This document shows, in pieces, positions 23,183 through 33,069 of a stretch of 44,610 nt of DNA (the stretch's first letter is position 1; every line of letters starts with the position of its first letter). The notes beneath the pieces are model-generated. The model was given only the letters and a program-made list of their open reading frames with translations, did no database searches and had not been told where the DNA came from. This DNA comes from AC-32 sp038237925 (lineage in GTDB: Bacteria > Actinomycetota > Thermoleophilia > Gaiellales > Gaiellaceae), in the NCBI GenBank assembly GCA_038237925.1, contig JBBRYF010000016.1, positions 1-44,610 of the forward strand, given 5' to 3'. Both the position numbers and the translations under genes were made by a program.

Positions 23183-24475
23183 ATGCCTGTGACCCCTGTT
23201 CTCGCACAGCGTCTGAACACCGACCGCTCGTTCGAGCGGCTCTACCGCAAGCACGCAGGCGATGTTTATCGCTACGCGCTGGTCGTCCTGCGTAACGAGG
23301 CCGACGCCGAAGACGTCACCCAGACGACCTTCCTCAACGCCTACCGGGCGATGGAGCGGGGCGAGCGCCCGCGCCAGCCGCAGAACTGGCTCATCTCCAT
23401 CGCGCACAACGTCTGCCGCCAGCGCTTCCGGCAGTCGCAGCGCAGGCCGAACGAGGTCGTCTTCGAGGAGGAGCTGGCGGAAGACGTCGTCGAGGAGGAC
23501 GCGCTCACGGCCGACGACATCCGCCGCGCGCTCGGCCACCTTGCGTTCAACCAGCGCTCCGCGCTCGTGATGCGCGAGCTCGAGGGCCGCAGCTACCAAG
23601 AGATCGCCGACATCCTCGAGACGACGGTGAGCGCCGTCGAGACGCTGATCTTCCGCGCGCGCCGCGCGCTGCGCGAGCAGCTAGAGGAGGGGATCACCTG
23701 CCACGCCGCCGAGCTCGCGATCTCGCGCCAGCTCGACGGGCGGCTCTCGCGCAAGGAGAAAGGTGCGCTCCGCGCTCACCTGCGCGAGTGCGACGACTGC
23801 GCCGGCTTCGCCCGCAGCCAGCGTGCCCAGCGCGGCGCGCTCAAGGCGCTCGGTGCGATCCCGCTACCCCAGTCGCTCGTCGGGCTCTTCGGCGGGAGCG
23901 GCGGAGGCGCGGCCGTGGGAGGGGCCATCGCGGTCAAGGCCACCGCGTTTGCCGCGACGGCCGTGCTTGCGACCGGCGTCGGCTACGAGGGCGTGCAGCA
24001 CGGGATCCACCGCTCGGCGAACTCGGCGGCTGCGGCTGCGGCATCCCACGCCCCAGTCAAGAAGCGGCAGCCCACCAGGGGCGCCCTTGGGAGCGTCGCC
24101 TTCGCCCGCGCACACACCACCGTCGTCACCCGGGCGCAGGACAAGAAGCACGACCAGAAGCCCTTCCGCCGCGCCGCAGTCAGGGCCCGGCGCGCCGGCG
24201 GTCAGCACAGCCCGAAGCTCGTCGTCTCGAAGCCGGCGCACCCAGCCAAGCCGCTCAAGGAGGTCAGCCCACTCCCGCCCTCGCGTGGCCGCACCCACGA
24301 CCTCAAGCCGGTGAAACCCGTCAAGACCCCGAAGCCGCACGAGAACGCCGGGCACCGCGGTGCTGGCAAGAAGCCCGCCGGCCCGAAGAGTCAGGGCAAG
24401 AAATCCACGCCACCGCCTCCTCTTCCGCCTCCCGCCGAGCCGCCCGCCCCCGGCCACGGCAAGTCCGGGCACTAG
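23183..24475 (+). CDS. ECF sigma factor fused to a ZAS-type anti-sigma zinc finger and membrane segment
   Basis: 430 residues from ATG 23183. Sigma region 2 (about 15-85) has RKHAGDVYRYALVVL and DVTQTTFLNAYRAM. Region 4 (about 110-165) has LAFNQRSALVMRELEGRSYQE. A zinc-binding anti-sigma-like motif follows: TCHAAEL (Cys173-His174) and HLRECDDC (His199, Cys203, Cys206). Then comes a membrane segment (about 243-266, AVKATAFAATAVLATGVG), and a basic, Pro/Lys/His-rich tail. Sigma factor and redox/zinc-responsive anti-sigma domain are thus in one chain. It is a tandem paralogue of the preceding gene and shares the GYEG(I/V)Q junction after the membrane segment. Confidence 0.88.
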   Translation: MPVTPVLAQRLNTDRSFERLYRKHAGDVYRYALVVLRNEADAEDVTQTTFLNAYRAMERGERPRQPQNWLISIAHNVCRQRFRQSQRRPNEVVFEEELAEDVVEEDALTADDIRRALGHLAFNQRSALVMRELEGRSYQEIADILETTVSAVETLIFRARRALREQLEEGITCHAAELAISRQLDGRLSRKEKGALRAHLRECDDCAGFARSQRAQRGALKALGAIPLPQSLVGLFGGSGGGAAVGGAIAVKATAFAATAVLATGVGYEGVQHGIHRSANSAAAAAASHAPVKKRQPTRGALGSVAFARAHTTVVTRAQDKKHDQKPFRRAAVRARRAGGQHSPKLVVSKPAHPAKPLKEVSPLPPSRGRTHDLKPVKPVKTPKPHENAGHRGAGKKPAGPKSQGKKSTPPPPLPPPAEPPAPGHGKSGH

Positions 24476-24493
24476 CTGCTACAACACCAGGCG

Positions 24494-24697
24494 ATGGGAA
24501 TCGTCAATCGCAGGAATGCCGTCCTCGGCTGGGGCACGTGGAAGATCGGCAAGCGGGTCGCGAAGCGTAAGGCGAAGAGCGCCGCGCCCGCCGTCGAAGG
24601 CGGCCGTCCCAACAAGTCGCTACTCGCGGTCGCTCTCGCCGCAGTTGCCGGCGTGCTGACCTTCTGGCGCAAGCGCCGCGGCGACGAGAGCTCCTAG
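24494..24697 (+). CDS. Small membrane protein
   Basis: 67 residues. An N-terminal basic region (RRNAVLGWGTWKIGKRVAKRK) is followed by a single membrane segment (LLAVALAAVAGVLTFW) and a short KRRGDESS end. I recognise the pattern as a recurrent actinobacterial small membrane protein of unknown role. It begins 18 bp after the sigma factor stop and may be co-transcribed with it. Confidence 0.7.
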   Translation: MGIVNRRNAVLGWGTWKIGKRVAKRKAKSAAPAVEGGRPNKSLLAVALAAVAGVLTFWRKRRGDESS

Positions 24698-24771
24698 CCG
24701 GCCCCCGAGCCCGGTTGCGCTTACACGCGCGGCCCAGTAGCGTCGCGGCGCTGCCGACCGAGGGAGGGCCC

Positions 24772-25764
24772 ATGCGCGTCGAATCGTCCGTCACGTCCAT
24801 CACCTGGATCCCGTCCGAGGCGATCAAGGGGATGCCGAAGCTGCCGTTCGAAATGGGCATCGCCCACTACGACGAGCCGCCGCACGACCGGCTCCTCGAC
24901 CTCGACGCGATGCACGAGAACGACCTCTTCCGCGAGGCCAACGAGCTGAAGGCCTGGATCGAGGTCGAGGACGACGGCGAGATCACCGGCCACGGCTACA
25001 CGGGCGGCGGGCGCATCGGCGTCACGCGCCTGAAGCTCGGCCGCCGCGAGATCGCCTTCCCGGCCGTGCAGTACCCGCTGATCCAGGCCGAGCCCGAGGT
25101 CGTCGACGGCTCGGTCAAGTTCACCCAGTCCGCGGGCGGCCACATGGGCCTGCCGGCGCCGCGGCGAGTCAGCGGCAAGCCGTTCATGCGCATCGCCTCC
25201 GCTTCCGCGTGGACGACGCTCGAGCTGACGATCAACGCCGACGGCTCCTCGCAGCACCGGTTGGCCGGCGCGAGCCCGTTCCCGCGCCACTGGATCTACG
25301 ACGCCGACGGCGTGCTCGTCGAGAAGTCGGCTGCGATCGACTTCGAGAAGTGGTACCGCGAGTCGCACGGCAAGAACACGCCGTGGGGCGAGGAGGACTC
25401 GCCGGCGCTCTCAACCGCGGTGGAGTCGGAGCTCGAGCGCGAGCTCTCGGCCTCGATCATGCGCAGCGGCGCGAAGCTCGAGCGCCGCTCCCTCGACCCG
25501 GGCGAGGCGCTGGTCGAGCAGGGCGACGAGGGTCGCGAGCTGTTCCTGATCCTGGACGGCATCGTCGACGTCGAGGTCGACGGGGAGGAGGTCGCCGAGA
25601 TCGGCCCCGGCGCGCTGCTGGGCGAGCGAGCGCTGCTCGAAGGCGGCAAGCGAACCGCGTCGGTGTATGCGACGACGCCCGTGCGCGTGGCCGTCGTCCC
25701 GCCGGACGCGGTGTCCGAATCGGCGCTCGAGGAGCTGGCGGCCGGGCGGCGCCGCGAGCAATAG
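24772..25764 (+). CDS. Protein with C-terminal cyclic nucleotide-binding domain
   Basis: 330 residues from ATG 24772 (GGGAGG upstream; TAGCGT box at 24738-24743). Residues 1-215 form a beta-rich domain of unknown function (MGIAHYDEPPHDRLLDLDAM, GHMGLPAPRRVSGKPFMRI). Residues about 220-325 are a cNMP-binding barrel: LDPGEALVEQGDEGRELFLI and a diverged phosphate cassette LLGERALLEGGKRTASV, where the Gly-Glu and Arg are kept. It is a likely second-messenger-controlled protein, but the output activity is not recognisable. Confidence 0.8.
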   Translation: MRVESSVTSITWIPSEAIKGMPKLPFEMGIAHYDEPPHDRLLDLDAMHENDLFREANELKAWIEVEDDGEITGHGYTGGGRIGVTRLKLGRREIAFPAVQYPLIQAEPEVVDGSVKFTQSAGGHMGLPAPRRVSGKPFMRIASASAWTTLELTINADGSSQHRLAGASPFPRHWIYDADGVLVEKSAAIDFEKWYRESHGKNTPWGEEDSPALSTAVESELERELSASIMRSGAKLERRSLDPGEALVEQGDEGRELFLILDGIVDVEVDGEEVAEIGPGALLGERALLEGGKRTASVYATTPVRVAVVPPDAVSESALEELAAGRRREQ

Positions 25765-25810
25765 CGCCGCAACAGGCGTAGCATCGCCATACCCCACGGA
25801 AGGAAGCGAA

Positions 25811-26122
25811 ATGTATGCACGGCTGATCTCGTTCTCGGGCGCCGATCCCGAGAAGCGCGAGTCCGCGATCGAGATGATCCGCGGCACGGTGATCCCGATG
25901 CTGCAGGGCTATGACGGGTACGCCGGGTACCTCGCCCTCTACGACGAGGACACTCGCCGGGCCAAGGCGATCATCCTCTGGGACAGCAAGGACGCGGCGG
26001 ACGCCGCCGAGGAGACGCTCGAGGAGCGCCGCCAGAAGATGGTCGACCAGGTCGGCCTCACGATCGAGTCCGTCGAGCTCTACGAGGCGACGGTGCTCGA
26101 GATGGCCGCCGCGCGGGTCTAG
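25811..26122 (+). CDS. ABM-like dimeric alpha/beta-barrel protein
   Basis: 103 residues starting at ATG 25811 after GGAAGG; a TAGCAT box lies at 25779-25784. The pattern MYARLISFSGADPEKRES, VIPMLQGYDGYAGYLALYD and a strand-helix repeat fits the antibiotic-biosynthesis-monooxygenase/ferredoxin-like dimer fold. Members are small oxygenases or stress proteins; the substrate is unknown. It converges on the aminotransferase with a 4-bp overlap. Confidence 0.78.
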   Translation: MYARLISFSGADPEKRESAIEMIRGTVIPMLQGYDGYAGYLALYDEDTRRAKAIILWDSKDAADAAEETLEERRQKMVDQVGLTIESVELYEATVLEMAAARV

Positions 26123-27252
26123 CCCGCAGCGCCGAAAGCGGTGGCGAGACGCTCGAGCCCGAGCTCGAGCGTCTCGTCGCTGACCGCGAGGCTGAGCCGC
26201 GCGTAACCGGCGCCGCTCGGCCCGAACCCCTCACCGGGCGCGAGCACGACGCGGTGCTCGGTGAGCAGGCTCTCGGCGGTGACGCCGTCGGGCAGCTTGA
26301 GCCAGATGTAGAAGGTGCCCTCGCAGGTGAGCGGCCCGAGCATCTCGATCACGCGGTCTCGTCTGCGCTGGTAGGTGTCTCTGCGCTCGGCCACCGAATC
26401 CTGAGGCCCGGTGAGCGCCGCGATGCAGGCCTCCTGAATCGGCCGAAAGATCCCAACGCGGCAGTGGTCGTTGAGCAGGTTGATCCGCTCGACGATCTCC
26501 GCGTTGCCGACCACGAACCCAACCCGCCACCCGGCCATGCCGTACGACTTGGACATCGAGAACATCTCGACGCCGACCTCTTTTGCGCCCGGGGTGGCTA
26601 GGAAGCTCTTGGGCTCGCGCCCGTCGAAGACGAGATCGCCGTAGGCGAAGTCGTGGACGATGGCGGCGCCCGTTGCCTTGGCGTACCCGATGGCGTCCTC
26701 GAAAGCTCCATCGGGCACAGCGACGGCGGCGGGGTTGGAGGGGTAGTTGAGGTAGGCCGCGGCGACGTCGTCGGTTGGCGCCTGCGAAAAATCGGGCACC
26801 CAGCTGTTGTCCGGATCGAGCGGGACGTAGCCGATGTCCGCTCCAGCAAGCGCTGGCCCGGACGGGTAGTCCGGGTAGTAGGGATCGGGCAGCACAACGG
26901 TCTGCCCCTCCTCCGCGAGCGCGAGGCAAAGCTCGACAATCGCCGTCTTCGTCCCCGGCACGACCGCGATGTCTGTATCCGCGTTGAGCGAGACGTCGTA
27001 AGCGGAGCGATACCGCTCCGCGACGGCAACTCGCAGCTCAGGCAAGCCGCGAAACGGTGAGTAGCCGTGGACATCTGGCCGCTCCGCTCCGCCCGTCAGC
27101 GCATCGACTACATGCGGCGGTGGCCCGGTTTCCGGGTTCCCACGACCAAGGTCGATGACGGTGTCACCCTCACGCGCTGCAATGCGCGCGACTGTCCGGA
27201 GTAGCGCGCCGAAGTACTGTTCGGGCAGACGGTCTAGCCGCTCTGGCCTCAC
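26119..27252 (-). CDS. PLP-dependent class I/II aminotransferase
   Basis: 377 residues from GTG 27250-27252. It begins RLPEQYFGALL, then DLGRGNPETGPPPHVVDAL, GYSPFRGLPELRVAVAERY, the PLP-lysine motif SMSKSYGMAGWRVGF, and DDRVIEML-like C-terminal helices ending SLAVSDETLELGLERLA. It resembles alanine/aspartate or LL-diaminopimelate aminotransferases; the amino donor is not predictable. Its GTG overlaps the stop of the 79-residue gene upstream (GTGA), so the two are translationally coupled next to the restriction locus. Upstream extensions of this frame are antisense to hsdR. Confidence 0.88.
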   Translation of the reverse strand: MRPERLDRLPEQYFGALLRTVARIAAREGDTVIDLGRGNPETGPPPHVVDALTGGAERPDVHGYSPFRGLPELRVAVAERYRSAYDVSLNADTDIAVVPGTKTAIVELCLALAEEGQTVVLPDPYYPDYPSGPALAGADIGYVPLDPDNSWVPDFSQAPTDDVAAAYLNYPSNPAAVAVPDGAFEDAIGYAKATGAAIVHDFAYGDLVFDGREPKSFLATPGAKEVGVEMFSMSKSYGMAGWRVGFVVGNAEIVERINLLNDHCRVGIFRPIQEACIAALTGPQDSVAERRDTYQRRRDRVIEMLGPLTCEGTFYIWLKLPDGVTAESLLTEHRVVLAPGEGFGPSGAGYARLSLAVSDETLELGLERLATAFGAAG

Positions 27253-27488
27253 GGGTTCAGGCGAAACGCCTGCTGGAGGATGCGCATGAGCTGCGCGGCG
27301 CTGTCGCGGTCGAACTGATACGTCTGGGTCACGCCGCCAGACGTCCTTCGCTCCTTCGAGCCTGACGACTGGATCTGCAAGTACCGACGTCCTCCATCCT
27401 CGAACATCGCCCACGCGCACTCGGTTTCTGTTGGGTGACGCTTCGCCCTTTGAATGTTCTGCCTGTCGAACCCTGTCACGACCGCCAT
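27249..27488 (-). CDS. Small conserved protein divergent from hsdR
   Basis: 79 residues from ATG 27486-27488 with GGAGG 5 nt upstream; a TTG at 27503 would add five residues. Sequence marks are VVTGFDRQNIQRAKRHPTE, GRRYLQIQSSGS, and a C-terminal YQFDRDSAAQLMRILQQAF. I have seen similar small proteins in actinobacteria and their phages, but cannot name a function. It is divergent from hsdR (43-bp gap) and coupled to the aminotransferase. Confidence 0.72.
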   Translation of the reverse strand: MAVVTGFDRQNIQRAKRHPTETECAWAMFEDGGRRYLQIQSSGSKERRTSGGVTQTYQFDRDSAAQLMRILQQAFRLNP

Positions 27489-27531
27489 CAGTGCCTCCCT
27501 CAAGCGTGGCTTCCACTTTCGTAGCTGACAC

Positions 27532-30310
27532 GTGACAATAGGACAGGTGGGCGAAGGGGTTGCTTATCTCACGCCTGAGGCGAAGGCGCGGATCGACATC
27601 GACGCGATGCTCGAGGCCGCAGGCTGGGCAGTTCAGGATGCCGAGAGCGCCAACCTCTCGGCGACGCAGGGCGTAGCCGTTCGCGAGTTCATTCTCGAGG
27701 CCCCGCATGGCCGCGCGGACTACTTGCTTTTCGTCGACCGACAACCGGTTGGCGTATTGGAGGCGAAGCCCGCCGGCACGATCCTTAGCAACGTCGAGCC
27801 ACAACGCGACGACTACGCGGTCGGCATGCCCGACGATCTCGAAGTACCGATCGACCCGCTCCCCTTCACCTACATGTCCACCGGCACGGAGACGCGGTTC
27901 AAGAACGGCCTCGACCCCGGCGCAAGAACACGCGATATCTATGCGGTGCACAGGCCGGAGACGTTGGCCGCCTGGATCGACGACCACTTCGAGAATCGCG
28001 CCACACTCCGCCACCGGCTCCAGCATCTGCCCGAGCTCGACACCGAGGGGCTCTGGTCTGCGCAGGAGCGCGCCATCCGCAAACTCGAGGACTCGCTCGC
28101 CGAGAACCGCCCGCGCTCGCTTATTCAGATGGCGACCGGCTCTGGCAAGACGTACACCGCGGCCAACATCGCCTATCGCCTCGTCCGCTACGGCGGCGCC
28201 AAACGCATCCTGTTCCTAGTTGACCGCGCGAACCTCGGTCGCCAGACGCTGAACGAGTTCCAGACGTTCACCGTCCCGAACGATGGGCGCAAATTCACCG
28301 AGCTCTACAACGTCCAGCACATGTCGAAAAACGCGATCGACCCGGTCGCGCGCGTGACGATCTCGACGATTCAGCGCCTCTACTCGACGCTCCAGGGAGA
28401 CGTACAACTCGACCAGGAGCTCGACGAGGAGTCCGCCTACGACGCGCTAACCCGACCAGCCCGTTGAGGTGGCCTACAACCCGAAGGTGCCGCCCGAGAC
28501 CTTCGACGTCGTAATCGTCGACGAGTGCCACCGCTCGATCTTCGGACTTTGGCGCCAGGTACTCGACTACTTCGACGCCTTCACGATTGGCCTCACCGCA
28601 ACGCCGAACAAGCAGGCCCTCGGCTTCTTCAACCAGAACCTGGTTATGGAGTACGGGCATGAAGAAGCTGTCGCTGACCAAGTCAACGTCGACTTCGACG
28701 TGTACCGCATCAACACGGAGATCACCGAGGGCGGCAGCAAGGTCGATGCCGGCCTAGTCGTCGGGTTCCGCGATCGCCAGACACGGGAGCGTCGGTGGGA
28801 GAAGCTCGATGACGAAGTCGCGTACGGGAAGGAAGCGCTTGACCGCGCCGTCGTCGCAGAGGATCAGATTCGCACAGTGATCGAGACGTTCAGGAAGCGC
28901 CTCTTCACGGAAATCTTCCCCGGGCGCACCGATGTCCCGAAGACGCTGATCTTCGCCAAGGACGACTCTCACGCCGACGACATCCTCCGCATCGTTCGCG
29001 AAGAGTTCGGCAAGGGCGACGAGTTCGCCGCGAAGATCACGTACAAAACGACCGGCAGGAAGCCAGATGAGCTGCTCCGCTCCTTCCGCAATGCCTATTT
29101 CCCGAGGATCGCAGTAACGGTCGACATGATCGCCACGGGCACCGACGTGAAGCCGCTCGAGTGCGTCTTCTTCATGCGCTCGGTCAAGAGTCGGACGTAC
29201 TTCGAACAGATGAAGGGCCGGGGCGTTCGCGTCATTGAGCCCGACGACTTGCAAAGCGTTACCCCGGACGCGAAGGCGAAGGACCGTTTCGTGATCGTGG
29301 ACGCGATCGGAGTGACCGAGAGCGACCTCTCGGAGACGGTTCCGCTCGACCGGAAGCCGACCGTCCCGCTCGACAAGCTCTTCAAGCGCATCTCGTACGG
29401 CAACCGCGACCCGGAGGTGCTCTCGACAATCGCCGGCCGGCTGGCGCGGCTCGACCGGCGGTTGAGCAAGACCGACCGCGAGGAGTTGGAGAAGTTCGCG
29501 GGCGCGAGCATCAGCGAGATCGCTCACGCGCTGGTGAAAGCGGTCGATCCAGACGAGCCCGCCAGGGTCGCAGGGGAAGGCGCGGGGGAGGAGCAGCTCG
29601 CCGCCGCGAGGAAGGAACTCCTCGAAGAAGCGGCTGCTCCGCTCGCGAACAATCCCGAGTTCCGCAAGCGTCTACTCGACGTGCGTCGCTCGTACGACCA
29701 GCTCATCGACCAGGTCAGCTCGGACGTCCTGATCGGGGCCGGCTTCTCGGCGGATGCGACCGACCGCGCACGGTCTACGGTCGAGTCGTTCCGCGAGTTC
29801 ATCGAGGAGCACCGCGACGAGATCACGGCGCTGCAGGTGCTCTACAGCCGCCCACAGGCGCAGCGCGTGACGTACGAGCAGATCAGCGAGCTGTCAAAGC
29901 TGATCGAACGGCCGCCGCGCCAGTGGACGCCCGAGAAGCTTTGGCAGGCGTACGAGACCCTCGACCGGTCGAAGGTCTACGGCTCGGGCCGGCGGATCCT
30001 GACCGACCTCGTCCAGCTCGTTCGCTTCGCGCTCGACCAGGAGGACGAGCTCGTCCCGTTCCCGGAGGTCGTGCGCGAGCGGTTCGACGCCTGGGTCGTG
30101 CAGCAAGAGAATGCGGGGAGGACGTTTACTCCGGAACAGCTCGCGTGGCTCGAGCGGATCCGCGACACGATCGCATCTTCGCTCGGCGTCACGCGCGACG
30201 ATTTCGCGTACGCCCCCTTTGCCGAGCGTGGTGGCCTCGGCAAGGCATACGAGCTGTTCGGCGAGGAGCTCGACCCGCTGCTTGAGCTCACGCAGGAGCT
30301 AGCAGCGTGA
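27532..30310 (+). pseudogene. hsdR: Type I restriction enzyme HsdR, frameshifted
   Basis: Restriction/translocase subunit in two frames: 27532-28467 (311 aa) and 28469-30310 (613 aa). Fragment 1 has the N-terminal PD-(D/E)XK nuclease (RADYLLFVDRQPVGVLEAKP) and the helicase Walker A MATGSGKT. Fragment 2 resumes at VAYNPKVPPETFDVVIVDEC, with the DECH box, TGLTATPN-like motif III (IGLTATPNKQ), later helicase motifs (MIATGTDVKPLECVFFMRSV) and an EcoEI-like C-terminal domain. The second frame is open from 28451, so one extra or two missing bases near 28450 explain the break (LTPDQPVEVAYNP would be restored). The lesion separates Walker A from the DEAD box. A sequence error is possible. Confidence 0.88.
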
Positions 30311-31592
30311 TGGAGCTACCGGAGGGCTGGGCGTGGGTGACGCTCGGCGACGTCTGCGACCGAGGAGCCAAGTGGGATCCCCACGATTTTCCGGCTGAGA
30401 CCTTCAGCTACGTCGACATCGGCGCAATCGATCGGCAGCGTGTAACTGGGACGAAGAGATTGGCCGGCGCTGAAGCGCCGTCTCGCGCTCGACAGCTCGT
30501 CCGAGCAGGAGACACGATTCTCTCCACCGTTCGTACTTATCTCCGCAACACAGCCTTTGTGACCGACGAACTTGACGGCGCCACCGTTTCTACCGGCTTC
30601 TGCGTCCTACGACCAACTCAAGCAATCGACGCGCGCTTTCTGTTCCATCGCGTTCTCGAAGACCGGTTCGTAGAACACATTTCATCTCTGCAAACGGGCA
30701 CGAGCTACCCGGCCGTTCGTGACGGTGACGTCCTCGATGTGCGCATCGCGCTCCCGCCGCTCGCCGAGCAGCGGCGGATTGTGGCGGCGATTGACATGCA
30801 CCTCTCGCGACGTGATGCGGCGACGCAAGTGCTCGCCCGCGCCGCGAAGCGCCTGGAGCAGCATCGGGCGGCGTCGCTGCTTCGGATCACGTCAGGTTGG
30901 CCCGAGCGGCCGCTCGGTGAGTTCTCGAACGTTTTTGTTGGCGCTACACCACGGCGGCAGTCGCCCGAGCTCTGGGGAGGTGGGGTCCCCTGGGTGTCGA
31001 GTGGCGAAATCTCTTTCTGCAGGATTCTGACTACACGAGAGACGATCTCGCAGGCTGGACTCACTTCGAGCGATCGACTCCACCCCCCGGGACGGTTCTC
31101 CTGGCGATGATCGGAGAGGGCAAGACGCGTGGACGGGCGGCCGTCCTCGACGTCGCGGCTGCCCACAACCAAAACTCGGCTGCGATTCGGCTCGATGCAA
31201 CCATATGTACTCCCGAATGGCTGTTTTATTTGTTGATGGCGCGTTACGAAGAAACCCGGCGGGTTGGAGTTGGTGGGCAGCAACCTGCACTCAACAGATC
31301 CCGAATCGCCGCACTGAAGGTGCCACTACCGGCGATCGATGAACAGCGACGACTAATCGCGCAGATTGAGTCGCAACTCTCGGTGATTTCAGCTGTCGAG
31401 GAGAGTTTGCGGATGGTCTCGACGCGTAGCCAAGGACTCAACCGCGCACTCCTCGCCTACGCCTTTCGCGGCGGGCTAATCCCGCAGGATCCGACCGACG
31501 AGCCGGCGAGCGCGCTGCTGGAGCGGATCGCCTTCGAGCGCGCTGCGACCGCGAAAGAGCCGCGAAAGCGAGGTGTGAAAGCGCCGGCATGA
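30307..31592 (+). pseudogene. hsdS: Type I specificity subunit HsdS, frameshifted
   Basis: The DNA-recognition subunit, in two frames: 30307-31110 (267 aa) and 31107-31592 (161 aa). Two target-recognition domains alternate with conserved helices: TRD1 begins LPEGWAWVTLGDVC and ends with the spacer LPPLAEQRRIVAAIDMHLSR. TRD2 starts PWVSSGEISFCRILTTRETI and ends with LPAIDEQRRLIAQIESQLS. The frame is lost in the run CCCCCC-GGG (31083-31091), where HPPGTVLLAMIGEGKTRG is expected; one missing C or G restores it. It overlaps hsdR and hsdM by 4 bp. The poly-C run allows a phase-variation reading, but sequence error or decay is equally possible. Confidence 0.88.
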
Positions 31593-33069
31593 GCGCGAAC
31601 GGCAACGGCCTCGTCCAGAGGCTTTGGAACTACTGCAACGTCCTCCGCGACGATGGGCTCTCGTACGGCGACTACCTCGAACAGCTCACGTACTTGCTCT
31701 TCCTCAAGATGGCCGACGAGCAGACGAAGCCGCCGTTCAGCCAGCCGGCCTTCGTCCCGGAGCAGCTCGACTGGCAGAGCCTTCTCGCGCGGGACGGTGA
31801 CGAGCTCGAGGTTCACTACCGGCACTTGCTCGACGAGCTCGGCAAGCGCTCAGGGATGCTCGGCATTATCTTTCGAAAGGCGCAGAACCGGATCCAGGAT
31901 CCGGCGAAGCTGCGGCGGCTCATCGTCGACCTGATCGACCGCGAGACGTGGCTCACGCTTGACGCCGACGTCAAGGGCGACGCCTACGAGGGGCTGCTAG
32001 AGCGGAACGCCCAGGACCTGAAGTCGGGCGCTGCCAGTACTTCACGCCGCGCGCGTTGATCGGCGGGCTTGTCGAGGTGATGCGTCCCGAGCCGGGAATG
32101 ACGATCTGCGACCCGGCCTGCGGCACCGGCGGGTTCCTGCTCGCTGCCTACGAGTGGATCACCCGCAACGCTGGTCTGCTCGATCCGGATCAACGCAACC
32201 ACCTTCGCTTCGACGCGCTCAAGGGCTGGGAAATCGTTGATAACACCGCGCGCCTCTGCGTGATGAATCTTCTTCTGCACGGGATCGGCGCTGAGGACGC
32301 CGAAAGCCCGATCAAGGTGGATGACGCGCTCAAGGCCGATCCGGGCGACCGCTTCGAGATGGTGCTCACCAATCCGCCGTTCGGCCGCAAGTCGTCGATG
32401 ACCTTCGTGAACGCCGAGGGCGAGGCGGAGCGCGAGGATTTCGTGGTCGTACGCGACGACTTCTGGGCCTCGACCTCCAACAAGCAGCTCAACTTCCTCC
32501 AGCACGTTAAGACCCTGCTAAAGCCTGGCGGTCGGGCGGCAATCGTCGTGCCCGACAACGTCCTGTTCGAGGGCGGCGCAGGGGAGACGATCCGACGGAA
32601 GCTTCTGCACGAGTGCGACGTGCACACGCTTCTACGCCTGCCAACGGGCCTCTTCTACGCCCAGGGCGTGAAGGCGAACGTGCTGTTTTTCGATCGCAAG
32701 CCGGCAGCCGAGACGCCGTGGACGAAGGAGCTCTGGGTCTACGACCTCCGGACGAACAAGCACTTCACCCTGAAGCAGAATCCGCTTCGGCGGGAGGATT
32801 TGGATGAATTCGTCGCGAGTTATAAGCCGGATGCGCGCGAAAAGCGAGCGGAGAGCGAACGCTTCCACCGCTTCACGTACGACGAACTACTGCAGCGCGA
32901 CAAGCTAAGTCTCGACATCACTTGGCTCCGCGACGAGTCCCTAGAGGACATCGACAACTTGCCGCCGCCGGAGGTCATCGCGCAAGAGATCGTCGAGGAC
33001 CTACAGGCGGCGCTCGTTGAGTTCGCGGCGATCGCTGAAAGTCTCGCGGCGCCTGAAGGGGCCGCTTGA
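31589..33069 (+). pseudogene. hsdM: Type I methyltransferase HsdM, frameshifted
   Basis: The adenine-N6 modification subunit, in two frames: 31589-32059 (156 aa) and 32056-33069 (337 aa). Fragment 1 is the N-terminal helical domain (LRDDGLSYGDYLEQLTYLLF to YEGLLERNAQDLKSGA). Fragment 2 carries SAM motif I DPACGTGGFLLAAY, catalytic motif IV LTNPPFG, and the C-terminal HsdS-contact region. The expected junction GAGQYFTPRALI is broken by one missing G near 32033. The stop overlaps the next gene as TTGA. Confidence 0.9.

Noticed and set aside
22684..23220. Gly/Ser-rich minus-strand frame opposite the polyproline tail
   Set aside because: It is the reverse reading of a CCG/CCT repeat. The sigma-factor frame on the plus strand explains the region.
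28440..28475. Programmed +1 frameshift in hsdR
   Set aside because: No clear slippery or stimulatory signal is seen, and similar breaks in hsdS and hsdM favour mutation or sequence error.
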